From positions 1 through 13,384 of the forward strand of contig CAZQEN010000211.1 of assembly GCA_964591605.1 (NCBI GenBank): a stretch of 13,384 bases of DNA, given 5' to 3'. Positions 7,251-12,873 of the stretch are shown piece after piece (the first letter of the stretch is position 1; every line of letters begins with the position of its first letter). This DNA is from CAYLLT01 sp964591605 (GTDB taxonomy: Bacteria; Planctomycetota; Phycisphaerae; UBA1845; PWPN01). Both the position numbers and the translations under genes were made by a program. The notes under the pieces are model-generated. The model saw only the letters and a program-made list of their open reading frames with translations. It made no database searches and was not told the DNA's origin.

Positions 7251-7314
7251 CGATGAACGCAGATAAACGCAGATGAAGAAAGGGCTTCCCAGTCAATCGG
7301 CGTTCATCTGCGTT
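7251..7314. repeat. Inverted pair of AACGCAGATGAA repeats
   Basis: AACGCAGATGAA at 7266-7277 is the exact reverse complement of 7303-7314, with 25 bases between them. A further direct part-copy, GAACGCAGAT, is at 7255-7264. The pair could fold into a 12-base stem. The sequence resembles a degenerate AACGCAGAT repeat that I recall from intergenic regions of several bacterial phyla; that recollection is unverified. Confidence 0.7.
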
Positions 7315-7470
7315 CGGCGATTCGAGGAATCTTGTCAGAAAAACAGGAGGTTGCGCGTTTGCAGTGCGGGGCGGTGCGGGGTTCTGATTGGCCGCTGCGT
7401 TCGCTGGGGATGGGGGGCGGGTCGGCGAGCGCTCGGGGATTGTTGGCGTTCGGGAATCGGTGGGACGAAC

Positions 7471-7491
7471 CCCTCGCTGGCGCTTCGGGCT
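7471..7491. repeat. REP-like sequence
   Basis: This 21-base stretch begins CCCTCGCTGG and ends GCTTCGGGCT. It resembles a short repeat I recall as frequent in planctomycete intergenic DNA. Only one copy is present here, so the assignment rests on memory, not on repetition within the window. Confidence 0.4.
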
Positions 7492-7584
7492 CTACTGGCG
7501 GGGGTACGGAGGCGCCATACGTGATCGGCACGGGCGGGGCATTCGATGCTCGATGAGCTGCCTGCTGACGGCGGTCGAGCCCTC

Positions 7585-8004
7585 CTACGGTTTGCGGTAA
7601 TCGGCGATGGGGTCGGCGGGGACGGTGAAGTGGGCGGCCTGGATGGTGGCGCCGGGTTTGATGGAGAGGGAGGCGGCCTTGAGGTTTCCTTTCCACTCGG
7701 CCTTGGGGCCGAGGGTCAGGGGGCCGGCGGTGATGGCCTCCTTGCACTGCAATTTTCCTTCGACCTCGATGCCTTTGAAGGCGACGATGCGTTTCTGGGC
7801 GACGACGTGGCCATTCCTGGCGATGATCAGTTTGCCGCAGGTCTCGGCGTTGACGACGGCGTAGTAGGACTTGATGACCAGGTCCTCGATGACGAGGCGC
7901 TTGCTGCATTTGGGGCAGGACGTGGACTGGGTGCGCCCGCCCACCGTGATGCGGTGGCCGCAGTGGTAGCAGTGGACATCGTACTGTCCGTCGATCCTGG
8001 CCAT
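7585..8004 (-). CDS. Bactofilin-family protein with N-terminal zinc ribbon
   Basis: A 139-residue protein. Cys12, Cys15, Cys30 and Cys33 (CYHC and CPKC) make an N-terminal zinc ribbon. From about residue 36 to 130 a run of short strand-turn repeats (VIEDLVIKSYYAV, GHVVAQKRIVAF, GIEVEGKLQCKEAI, PLTLGPKAEWKGNLKA, SLSIKPGATIQ) matches the right-handed beta-helix of bactofilins (polymer-forming cytoskeletal proteins, formerly DUF583). Bactofilins assemble into filaments at the inner face of the membrane without nucleotide. The zinc ribbon is not part of a canonical bactofilin and may bind a partner or nucleic acid. No clear Shine-Dalgarno precedes the ATG. It lies 146 bases downstream of a second bactofilin gene on the same strand. 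Confidence 0.85.
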   Translation of the reverse strand: MARIDGQYDVHCYHCGHRITVGGRTQSTSCPKCSKRLVIEDLVIKSYYAVVNAETCGKLIIARNGHVVAQKRIVAFKGIEVEGKLQCKEAITAGPLTLGPKAEWKGNLKAASLSIKPGATIQAAHFTVPADPIADYRKP

Positions 8005-8086
8005 GCGTGCGCTGCGCGCTGGTCCGAGCGGCCGGGGGCCGGTTCATCCGGACCCGGGCCGCGAGGGGCCGTCCGGGGGTCTCAAG

Positions 8087-8123
8087 CCCCCTGGGCTCCC
8101 CGGCTTTGGGGGAGTCCAGGGGG
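8087..8123. repeat. 15-base-pair hairpin between the bactofilin genes
   Basis: CCCCCTGGGCTCCCC (8087-8101) pairs with 8109-8123 across a 7-base loop. All pairs are Watson-Crick except G8095/T8115. That mismatch is a G-U pair in + strand RNA but a C-A clash in the - strand message of the bactofilins, so the fold is slightly better in the antisense direction. It may be a repeat, an attenuator separating the two genes, or a partial terminator. No T-run follows on either strand. Confidence 0.6.
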
Positions 8124-8150
8124 GCCGTGCCGCGTTCGTTGGTTGAGCGG

Positions 8151-8606
8151 TCACTTCTTGGGCGGACCACCGGCGTCCTTGTGGGGCTGAGGCCCCGCGG
8201 GCGCACCGGAGTCACCGTGGCCGGCGGCCTCCCGCTGGCCGGGGTGGGCGGCCGGCTCGCCGGGCCGCGCCTTGAGGGCGTTGGGGCCGACGGTGACGTG
8301 GCCGGTGAAGGCGGCGCCTTCCGTGACCACGAGCTTGGCAGCGACGAGGTCGCCGGTCATGCGGGCGGTGGCGCTGAGCTGGACCTTGTCGGCGGCGGTG
8401 ATATTGCCCTCGACGGTACCGTCGATCTGGACGGTGTTGGCGTCGACGGCGGCCTTGCAAGTGCCCTTGTCGGCCACCTCGACGGCGCCCTTGGAACGGA
8501 TGGTGCCTTCGAATCGCCCCAGGATGCGGGCTCGGTTCTCGACCGCCATCTCGCCCTTGATGACCGTATCGGCCGCGATGATCGTTCCGTCGTGATTGTC
8601 CGGCAC
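8151..8606 (-). CDS. Bactofilin (polymer-forming cytoskeletal protein)
   Basis: A 151-residue protein starting at a GTG (8606). The start is fixed by AAGGAG 7 bases upstream; in-frame codons further upstream translate to low-complexity sequence crossing the intergenic gap. Residues about 7-105 are a typical bactofilin beta-helix with short repeats (GTIIAADTVIKGEMAV, ARILGRFEGTI, GAVEVADKGTCKAAV, TVQIDGTVEGNITAADKV, ARMTGDLVAAKLVV, AAFTGHVTVG). The tail (106-151) is rich in Pro, Gly, His, Ala and Lys and should be disordered, as is common in this family. It likely polymerises at the membrane, perhaps together with the zinc-ribbon bactofilin encoded next on the same strand. Confidence 0.9.
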   Translation of the reverse strand: MPDNHDGTIIAADTVIKGEMAVENRARILGRFEGTIRSKGAVEVADKGTCKAAVDANTVQIDGTVEGNITAADKVQLSATARMTGDLVAAKLVVTEGAAFTGHVTVGPNALKARPGEPAAHPGQREAAGHGDSGAPAGPQPHKDAGGPPKK

Positions 8607-8613
8607 GGGAGGT

Positions 8614-8619
8614 CTCCTT
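8614..8619 (-). promoter_or_regulatory. Shine-Dalgarno AAGGAG deciding a GTG start
   Basis: AAGGAG on the - strand lies 7 bases upstream of GTG 8606. It is the strongest ribosome-binding site in the window and sets the start of the bactofilin gene. Confidence 0.8.
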
Positions 8620-8697
8620 ACGTAACAGAGGTATGCATACGCGGCGTCCGCCCCGGCGGCGGGCGCAGCGGATTGGAGGGGTGGGAGTGAATGCAGG

Positions 8698-8716
8698 GCA
8701 GGCCGGGGGGGCCTGC
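8698..8716 (-). terminator. Hairpin downstream of the M42 peptidase gene
   Basis: GCAGGCC (8698-8704) and GGCCTGC (8710-8716) form a perfect 7-base stem with a 5-base loop, about 160 bases past the M42 stop and 90 bases before the bactofilin start. No T-run follows on either strand, so terminator activity is doubtful. The rest of the 266-base gap (8607-8872) shows only weak -10-like matches (TATCCT, TATGCA on the - strand). Confidence 0.3.
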
Positions 8717-8872
8717 TGTCTAGCGTGTTCCCCACCTTCGCACCGGCGTCGCACCTGCGCGGCTCCGGCCGGAGGATAGGATACCCGATCGGCGGAAACT
8801 CGCCACCGCGGGCGGGGTGGATGAGGAGCAGATTAGCCGGGCGACGGGCATCGGGAATGTAGAGCGGAGGAT

Positions 8873-9982
8873 TCAGGCGCTGAGCCACGCCGCCAGGAGC
8901 GTAACCGCCGCTTCGAGATCCTTTTTGTGGGCTGTTTCGCAGATGGTGTGGATGTAGCGGGTGGGGATCGAGATGGTGAGCGTCTTGAGGCCGGCGCGGG
9001 TCTGGTGGATGGTGGCCTGGTCGGTGCGGCCCATGGGCAGGATCTCGAGCTGGTAGGCGATCTTCTTTTCGTCGGCGAGGCTGATGAACTCGTCGAGCAG
9101 GCCGCGGTGGCTGATCGAGCCGGCGTCCATCACCTTGAGGGCGACGCCCTTGCCCAGTTCGCTGATGGCGTCGGTCTTGTCGATGCCGGGGACGTCGCAG
9201 GCGAGCGTGGTGTCGATGGCGATGCCGATGTCGGGGTCGACGCCGAACGAGGTCGGCCCGGCCCCGCGGCAGCCGACCTCTTCCTGGACGGTCGCGGCGT
9301 AGTAGATGTCGTACCTGCTGGATTTCACGCGGCGCAGGGCGTTGATGGCCACCCAGGAGGCGACGCGGTTGTCGAGGCACTTGCCGGTGACCACGTCGCC
9401 GATTTCCTCGAAGGTCTGCACGAGCGAGACCGGGTCACCGACGCGAACCGCCTTCTCGACCTCCTCTTTGGGCAGGAACAGATCGATGTAGAGGTCCTTG
9501 ATCTCGGGGACCTTCTTCCTGTCCTCGTCGCTGGCGATGTGGATCGGCTTGACGCCCGGGTTCATCACACCCGGCAGGTCGCGGCGGCCCTGGACGAGCA
9601 CGCGGCGGGCGAACAGGTTGCGCACGTCGAAGCCGCCGACGTTCTGGACGCGCAGGCGGCCCTGGTCGTCGATGCTGCGGACGTAGAAGCCGATTTCGTC
9701 GATGTGGCAGGCGAGGAGGACCTTTGTGGCCCGAGCCTGCTCACGCTCCGGTGCGGCACCGGCCTCTGGCCGGTCAGGTGCGGCACCGGCGTCCCGCCGG
9801 TGCGTCACAGGCGAGACGCCTGTGCCATACCCGAATGGTTTCCTGCGGCAGATCAGATTGCCCATGTCATCGACGCGCGTCTCGTCGAAGAGACCGTTCG
9901 TCTCTTCGAGGATCAGATCGCGGACGCGCTCCTCTCGACCGGGGATGCCGGGGGTTTCGGACAGTTTCTTCAGGAATTGCAT
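8873..9982 (-). CDS. M42-family glutamyl aminopeptidase/endoglucanase-like metallopeptidase
   Basis: M42 enzymes are cytoplasmic, dinuclear-metal, self-compartmentalising aminopeptidases that degrade peptides. At 369 residues it is longer than many relatives. Metal and catalytic residues are in place: H93 and D95 (CHIDEIGF), D204 (CLDNRVASW), E234-E235 (VQEEVGCRG), D257 (AIDTT) and H345 (TRYIHT). GRTDQATIH (318-326) is also typical. Residues about 50-85, between GNLICRRKP and ATKVLLACH, are not family sequence: they are encoded by copies of a hairpin repeat that also occurs between genes (11906-11982). The insertion keeps the frame and falls just before the first metal ligand. I start at 9982 because MQFLKKLSETPGIPGREE is the usual M42 N terminus, with a weak AGAGA site; the frame extends to 10021. 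Confidence 0.93.
   Translation of the reverse strand: MQFLKKLSETPGIPGREERVRDLILEETNGLFDETRVDDMGNLICRRKPFGYGTGVSPVTHRRDAGAAPDRPEAGAAPEREQARATKVLLACHIDEIGFYVRSIDDQGRLRVQNVGGFDVRNLFARRVLVQGRRDLPGVMNPGVKPIHIASDEDRKKVPEIKDLYIDLFLPKEEVEKAVRVGDPVSLVQTFEEIGDVVTGKCLDNRVASWVAINALRRVKSSRYDIYYAATVQEEVGCRGAGPTSFGVDPDIGIAIDTTLACDVPGIDKTDAISELGKGVALKVMDAGSISHRGLLDEFISLADEKKIAYQLEILPMGRTDQATIHQTRAGLKTLTISIPTRYIHTICETAHKKDLEAAVTLLAAWLSA
9757..9824. repeat. Three hairpin repeat units inside the M42 coding sequence
   Basis: Units at 9758-9774 (ACCGGCC-TCT-GGCCGGT), 9784-9802 (stem CACCGGCG/CGCCGGTG) and 9806-9824 (CACAGGCG-AGA-CGCCTGTG) belong to the same family as the intergenic array at 11906-11982. In the last unit a C-G stem pair has become A-T, keeping the stem. 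The inserted stretch corresponds to about 35 codons (9728-9832) and contains no in-frame stop. Confidence 0.8.
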
Positions 9983-10025
9983 GATTCTCTCTTCGGATTG
10001 CCGGTGTGGGGCAGATGACATACCT

Positions 10026-10361
10026 TCAGGCGGTCGGAGATCTACGCCTTGCCTTCTTGGCTACGCGCGTGGTGACGGTGGTCGGCACCTCGCCGGCTTC
10101 CTCGGGCGTCAACGTCAGAATCCCGCTGACGAGTAATTGCTCGTCGGGGGGCAGGGTTTTCTCAACGATGCGCCATACCAATCCTTGCCGTTCGCTATGG
10201 GGGAGTGGCTCAAACCGATCAGCGAGAACTGCGAAGCGATAGAGCCTTGTTGTCGGCACGCGTTCGTGAGCCACGCTCGCCGGAATACCTGCGGCGCGCA
10301 GACCTGAGATCAGTGCGTTCTTGAGCCGTACCACAAAGGATGGAGCTTTCAGAGCAGCCAC
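10026..10361 (-). CDS. Small protein, possible BolA-like fold, paired with HEPN gene
   Basis: A 111-residue protein starting at GTG 10361, supported by AAAGGAG 8 bases upstream. I do not recognise a named family with certainty. The order of elements resembles BolA (a KH-like alpha-beta fold): an N-terminal helix (10-24), two strands (AHERVPTTRLYRFAVLADRF, 31-50), an F-x(7)-R-Q-x-LV motif (F50 to V62) where BolA has F...RHR.V, a helix to residue 69, and a last strand ending in ILTLTPEE (81-88) like BolA's TPEEW. The His of BolA's RHR is Gln here. The C-terminal tail (92-111) is basic. It overlaps the HEPN gene by 13 bases, so the two are probably made together; an antitoxin or regulatory partner role is inference. 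Base composition is less G+C-rich than the neighbours. Confidence 0.72.
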   Translation of the reverse strand: MAALKAPSFVVRLKNALISGLRAAGIPASVAHERVPTTRLYRFAVLADRFEPLPHSERQGLVWRIVEKTLPPDEQLLVSGILTLTPEEAGEVPTTVTTRVAKKARRRSPTA

Positions 10362-10861
10362 GGCCTGATCTCCTTTATTCTGTTCAAGAACTCAGCAGCC
10401 TGTGCAATTGTAGCCGTTCGCGGTGAATAACGCGCGAAAACGGTCCACTCATCGCAGGCGTCCTTTAACTGCTGGCTCAGACTGCCCCGTCCGATGATCT
10501 CTGCCAAGGCGAGCCTGGAGGTCACTTCGGGCAGGTGATTGAGGAGCTCAGTCAGATCGTGAGAGCGGTAGCACAGGTTCCAGAGTTGCCGCTCAGCCTC
10601 GGCGAGATTCTCACGAGGCCGGCGGCCTTGCAGCCAGCGATGCTTCTCCACCAACTTCGCCTTCAAAAGGCACTCGATGACGAAACCACCGAGGTACTTG
10701 GCACCATTGGCGCGTGCATTCCGGCCGGACTTCCTGAGGTATTCCGCATCGTCGAATCGTCGATCGGCAACCGTTCTCAACTGCGCGGGCCGCAGCGCCA
10801 CCTTCTCGAAGATGCTTAACCTGCTCCGCGTGATCCGTCGCTCTCGCCTCAGCACCCTCAT
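10349..10861 (-). CDS. HEPN-domain protein
   Basis: A 170-residue, probably all-helical protein. The core helix (about 49-70, NARANGAKYLGGFVIECLLK) has the A-x-x-L-x-G-x-x-x-E-x-x-LKA pattern of HEPN domains. SHDLTELL (100-107) and the W139...RY145 element are also typical of HEPN subfamilies found with toxin-antitoxin and defence genes. I do not see a clear R-x(4-6)-H ribonuclease motif; Arg99-Ser-His101 and Arg144 are candidates, so catalysis is unproven. The ATG at 10861 overlaps the ilvE stop as ATGA; the first about 20 residues are unlike HEPN, and GTG 10801 just before ALRPAQL is an alternative start. The gene is less G+C-rich than its neighbours (30 of 60 bases at 10381-10440, against 45 of 60 at 9601-9660), suggesting transfer. 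Confidence 0.75.
   Translation of the reverse strand: MRVLRRERRITRSRLSIFEKVALRPAQLRTVADRRFDDAEYLRKSGRNARANGAKYLGGFVIECLLKAKLVEKHRWLQGRRPRENLAEAERQLWNLCYRSHDLTELLNHLPEVTSRLALAEIIGRGSLSQQLKDACDEWTVFARYSPRTATIAQAAEFLNRIKEIRPWLL
10370..10376 (-). promoter_or_regulatory. Shine-Dalgarno AAAGGAG for the BolA-like gene
   Basis: AAAGGAG on the - strand lies inside the 3' end of the HEPN gene, 8 bases before GTG 10361. It supports the non-ATG start and independent translation initiation despite the overlap. Confidence 0.75.
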
Positions 10862-11757
10862 TGCCCCCGCTGGACGAGCTCGCGGAAGTCGGCCATGAGC
10901 TGGCGGGTGATGGGGCCGGGCTGGCCGGTGCCGATGGGGCGGCCGTCGATTTTGGTGACGGGGATGACCTCGGCGGCGCTGCCGGTGAGGAAGCATTCGT
11001 CGGCGATGTAGAGGTCATGACGGGTAAGCGACATCTCTCGCAGGGGCAGGCCGCGCTTCCGGACGAGCTCGATGACGGCGTCGCGGGTGATGCCTTCGAG
11101 AATGCCGGCATCCAGCGGCGGGGTCTGCAGGCCGCCCTCGCGTACCAGGAAGATATTGTCGCCGGTGCACTCGGCGACGTTGCCGAGGTGGTTGTACATG
11201 ATGGCTTCCTGGACGCCGGCGTCGAGGGCCTCGATCTTGGCGAGGATGTTGTTGAGGTAGTTGAGGCTCTTGATGCGCGGGGAGACGGCGTTGGGGTGGT
11301 TGCGCACGACGCTGGAGCTGATGATGTCCATGCCTTTGTCGTAGAGATCCTTGGGGTAGAGCTCGATCTGGTCGGCGATGATGAAGACGCTCGGGCGGCC
11401 GGTGCGGACGGGGGAGAGTCCCAGGTAACCCACGCCGCGGGTGACGACGAGGCGGATGTAGCCGTCGATGACGTTGTTGGCCTTGAGCGTGTCGTAGACG
11501 GCGGTGGTGAGCTCCGCCGAGGTCAAGGGCAGCTCGAGCCGGATGGCCCGGGCGGAGTGTTCGAGTCGGCGCAGGTGGGCGTCGAGGCGGAAGACCCTGC
11601 CGCCGTAACTGCGGATGCCTTCGAAGACGCCGTCGCCGTAGAGGAGGCCGTGGTCGAAGACGCTGATCCTGGCCTGCTCAACGGGGACGATCTTGCCGTC
11701 GAGGAAGATCTTGAGGCCGGGTCGGGGAGCGAATGGGTTTGCCTGGTCTGGTTTCAT
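10858..11757 (-). CDS. ilvE: Branched-chain amino-acid aminotransferase (class IV, PLP)
   Basis: It catalyses the last step of leucine, isoleucine and valine synthesis by transferring the amino group of glutamate to the branched-chain 2-oxo acids. At 299 residues it has the usual length for class IV enzymes. Visible motifs are FDHGLLYGDGVFEGIRSY (34-51), the PLP-binding Lys163 in RIKSLNYLNN, the class IV signature region around E196 (AECTGDNIFLV, 195-205), ILEGITR (219-225) and LTGSAAEV (257-264). D-amino-acid transaminase is a close relative, but the motif set favours IlvE. The ATG at 11757 is preferred; the open frame starts at GTG 11784, inside repeat-like DNA. No strong Shine-Dalgarno is seen. 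Its stop overlaps the HEPN start by 4 bases. Confidence 0.93.
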   Translation of the reverse strand: MKPDQANPFAPRPGLKIFLDGKIVPVEQARISVFDHGLLYGDGVFEGIRSYGGRVFRLDAHLRRLEHSARAIRLELPLTSAELTTAVYDTLKANNVIDGYIRLVVTRGVGYLGLSPVRTGRPSVFIIADQIELYPKDLYDKGMDIISSSVVRNHPNAVSPRIKSLNYLNNILAKIEALDAGVQEAIMYNHLGNVAECTGDNIFLVREGGLQTPPLDAGILEGITRDAVIELVRKRGLPLREMSLTRHDLYIADECFLTGSAAEVIPVTKIDGRPIGTGQPGPITRQLMADFRELVQRGQ

Positions 11758-11799
11758 ATGAGCATTGTATCCATGGTCCGCCACGGAGGGCGGAAACTG

Positions 11800-11823
11800 G
11801 CGTCCGCCACGGGGGGCGGACGC
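11800..11823. repeat. Hairpin repeat upstream of ilvE
   Basis: GCGTCCGCC (11800-11808) and GGCGGACGC (11815-11823) form a perfect 9-base stem with a 6-base loop. A partial copy of the same sequence, TCCGCCACGGAGGGCGGA, is at 11777-11794, so this is a short repeat family. It lies within the ilvE leader. Confidence 0.65.
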
Positions 11824-11905
11824 TACGGCCGCAACAAGCGGCGATCATCTGCGGCGGTGCCGCGGGTCGAAGAAGCGGTGTGACACAGGCGCCTTTCACG
11901 GGCCT

Positions 11906-11982
11906 CACCGGCGAGACGCCGGTGCCACACCGCTCACCGGCGGGGCACCGGTGCCCCACCGCTCAGCGGCGAGACGCCGGTG
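11906..11982. repeat. Tandem hairpin array, 29-base period
   Basis: Three 19-base units start at 11906, 11935 and 11964. Each is an imperfect palindrome: CACCGGCGAGACGCCGGTG, CACCGGCGGGGCACCGGTG and CAGCGGCGAGACGCCGGTG. They are separated by 10-base links of the type CCACACCGCT. The same family is inserted in the M42 peptidase gene. The array lies between the exporter ATPase gene and ilvE, which are both on the - strand. Confidence 0.85.
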
Positions 11983-12027
11983 CCACACCGCAGCGCTCGC
12001 CGGGGAACCCTCTGCCCGGTCGCACGA

Positions 12028-12050
12028 CCGCGCGGGCTGAAGCCACGCGG
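12028..12050 (-). terminator. Hairpin just after the ABC ATPase stop
   Basis: The - strand can pair CCGCGTGGCT with AGCCCGCGCGG around a 2-base loop, with one bulge, starting 4 bases after the stop. A second perfect stem, CGGTCG-CA-CGACCG, is at 12017-12030, so two alternative folds overlap. No T-run follows on the - strand. It could be a terminator for the exporter message or another repeat. Confidence 0.35.
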
Positions 12051-12054
12051 CTCT

Positions 12055-12747
12055 TTAGCGGGAGGTGACGCGACCGTCGGCGAGGGTGACCGTCCGGTGG
12101 GCATTTGCGGCGACCTGGGGGTCGTGCGTCACCATGACGATGGTCTGACCTTCCTGGTTCAACGTCTTGAGGACCCCGAGAATCTCCCGCCCGGTGGCCG
12201 AATCCAGATTACCGGTAGGTTCATCGGCAAGCAAGATTCGGGGCTTGTTGGCGAGGGCGCGGGCGATGGCGACCCGCTGGCGCTCACCGCCCGATAATTC
12301 ATTGGGGCGGTGGGCGAGCCGCTGGGAGAGGCCCATGCGATCAAGGGTCGTCTCGGCTCTGCGCTGCAAATCACGTTTTCGAGAGGGCCAGGCGAAGACG
12401 GAGGTGCCGACCATGCAGGGGATCAGGACGTTTTCAAGGACGTTGAGCTCGGGCAGGAGATGGTAGAACTGGAAGACGAATCCGAACGTGACGTTGCGCA
12501 GGCGATCGCGGTCGGCGTTGGAGCCGGCGAAGACGTCCCGGCCTTCGAAGAAGACGGATCCCTCGTCGGGGATGTCGAGGGCCCCGAGCAGGTGCAGGAG
12601 GGTGCTTTTGCCGCTGCCGGAGCTGCCCATAATGGCGACGAACTCGCCGGGGGCAACGTTGATCGAACAGCCGCGGAGGACGTGCAGGGACGTGCGTCCG
12701 AGCTGGTAGGTTTTGTGGAGGTTGTTGGCCTGGAGGATGTGTTTCAT
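12055..12747 (-). CDS. lolD: ABC transporter ATP-binding protein (LolD/MacB family)
   Basis: The cytoplasmic ATPase of a MacB/LolCDE-type ABC system, which drives lipoprotein release or efflux across the cell envelope through FtsX-like permeases. At 230 residues it has standard length. It shows Walker A GSSGSGKST (41-49), Q-loop Gln93 (VFQFYHLLPELNVLENV), the signature LSGGERQRVAIARAL (151-165), Walker B ILLADEP with the D-loop GNLDS (171-183), and switch His208 (MVTHD). The stretch from the Q-loop through LPELNVLENV is characteristic of the LolD subfamily. The start at 12747 gives MKHILQANNLHKTY, a normal LolD beginning, but there is no Shine-Dalgarno: heptamer repeats (12754-12774) occupy the upstream bases. 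The gene follows its permease after a 366-base repeat-filled gap. Confidence 0.93.
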   Translation of the reverse strand: MKHILQANNLHKTYQLGRTSLHVLRGCSINVAPGEFVAIMGSSGSGKSTLLHLLGALDIPDEGSVFFEGRDVFAGSNADRDRLRNVTFGFVFQFYHLLPELNVLENVLIPCMVGTSVFAWPSRKRDLQRRAETTLDRMGLSQRLAHRPNELSGGERQRVAIARALANKPRILLADEPTGNLDSATGREILGVLKTLNQEGQTIVMVTHDPQVAANAHRTVTLADGRVTSR

Positions 12748-12753
12748 GGGAGT

Positions 12754-12774
12754 GTCGAGTTTCGAGTTTCAAGT
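12754..12774. repeat. Three tandem heptamers (TTCGAGT type)
   Basis: GTCGAGT, TTCGAGT and TTCAAGT lie in 7-base register, starting 7 bases upstream of the ATPase ATG and occupying its ribosome-binding position. Confidence 0.65.
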
Positions 12775-12823
12775 TCCATTGACTGGCGAACGCCTGGTCG
12801 GTACGGGATGCGGCGTCGCCCAT

Positions 12824-12844
12824 GAGAGATCTGAGATTTGAGAT
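12824..12844. repeat. Three tandem heptamers (TTGAGAT type)
   Basis: GAGAGAT, CTGAGAT and TTGAGAT lie in 7-base register, the same unit as at 7198-7225. GAGATCT (12826-12832) and AGATCTC (12841-12847) also form a short inverted repeat. Confidence 0.65.
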
Positions 12845-12873
12845 CTCATACACATCGCGTTGAGCTCCGACAG

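Larger units (their letters stand above)
6875..7584. other. 710-base gene-free region rich in repeats
   Basis: It lies upstream of the ADP-ribosylglycohydrolase-family gene and downstream of a bactofilin gene, both on the - strand. The open frames are short, overlap on both strands and have no protein-like composition. It contains octamer repeats (7027-7098), purine-rich AGAGGTACAGAGGA (7104-7117), heptamers (7198-7225), an inverted pair (7251-7314) and a REP-like sequence (7471-7491). The promoter of the downstream gene should be near 6880-7000 but is not obvious. Confidence 0.6.

Noticed and set aside
7304..8215. 303-codon - strand frame across the zinc-ribbon bactofilin gene
   Set aside because: It overlaps the bactofilin in another frame, has Arg/Pro/His-rich composition and runs through repeat-filled intergenic DNA.
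8927..10018. 363-codon + strand frame opposite the M42 gene
   Set aside because: Val/Asp/Gly/Ala-rich shadow of a recognised peptidase gene, with no family features.
10861..11883. 340-codon + strand frame opposite ilvE
   Set aside because: Shadow of ilvE, dominated by Val, Asp, Gly and Ala.
11906..11982. CRISPR-like array with 29-base period
   Set aside because: Ten-base links are too short for spacers and are nearly identical.
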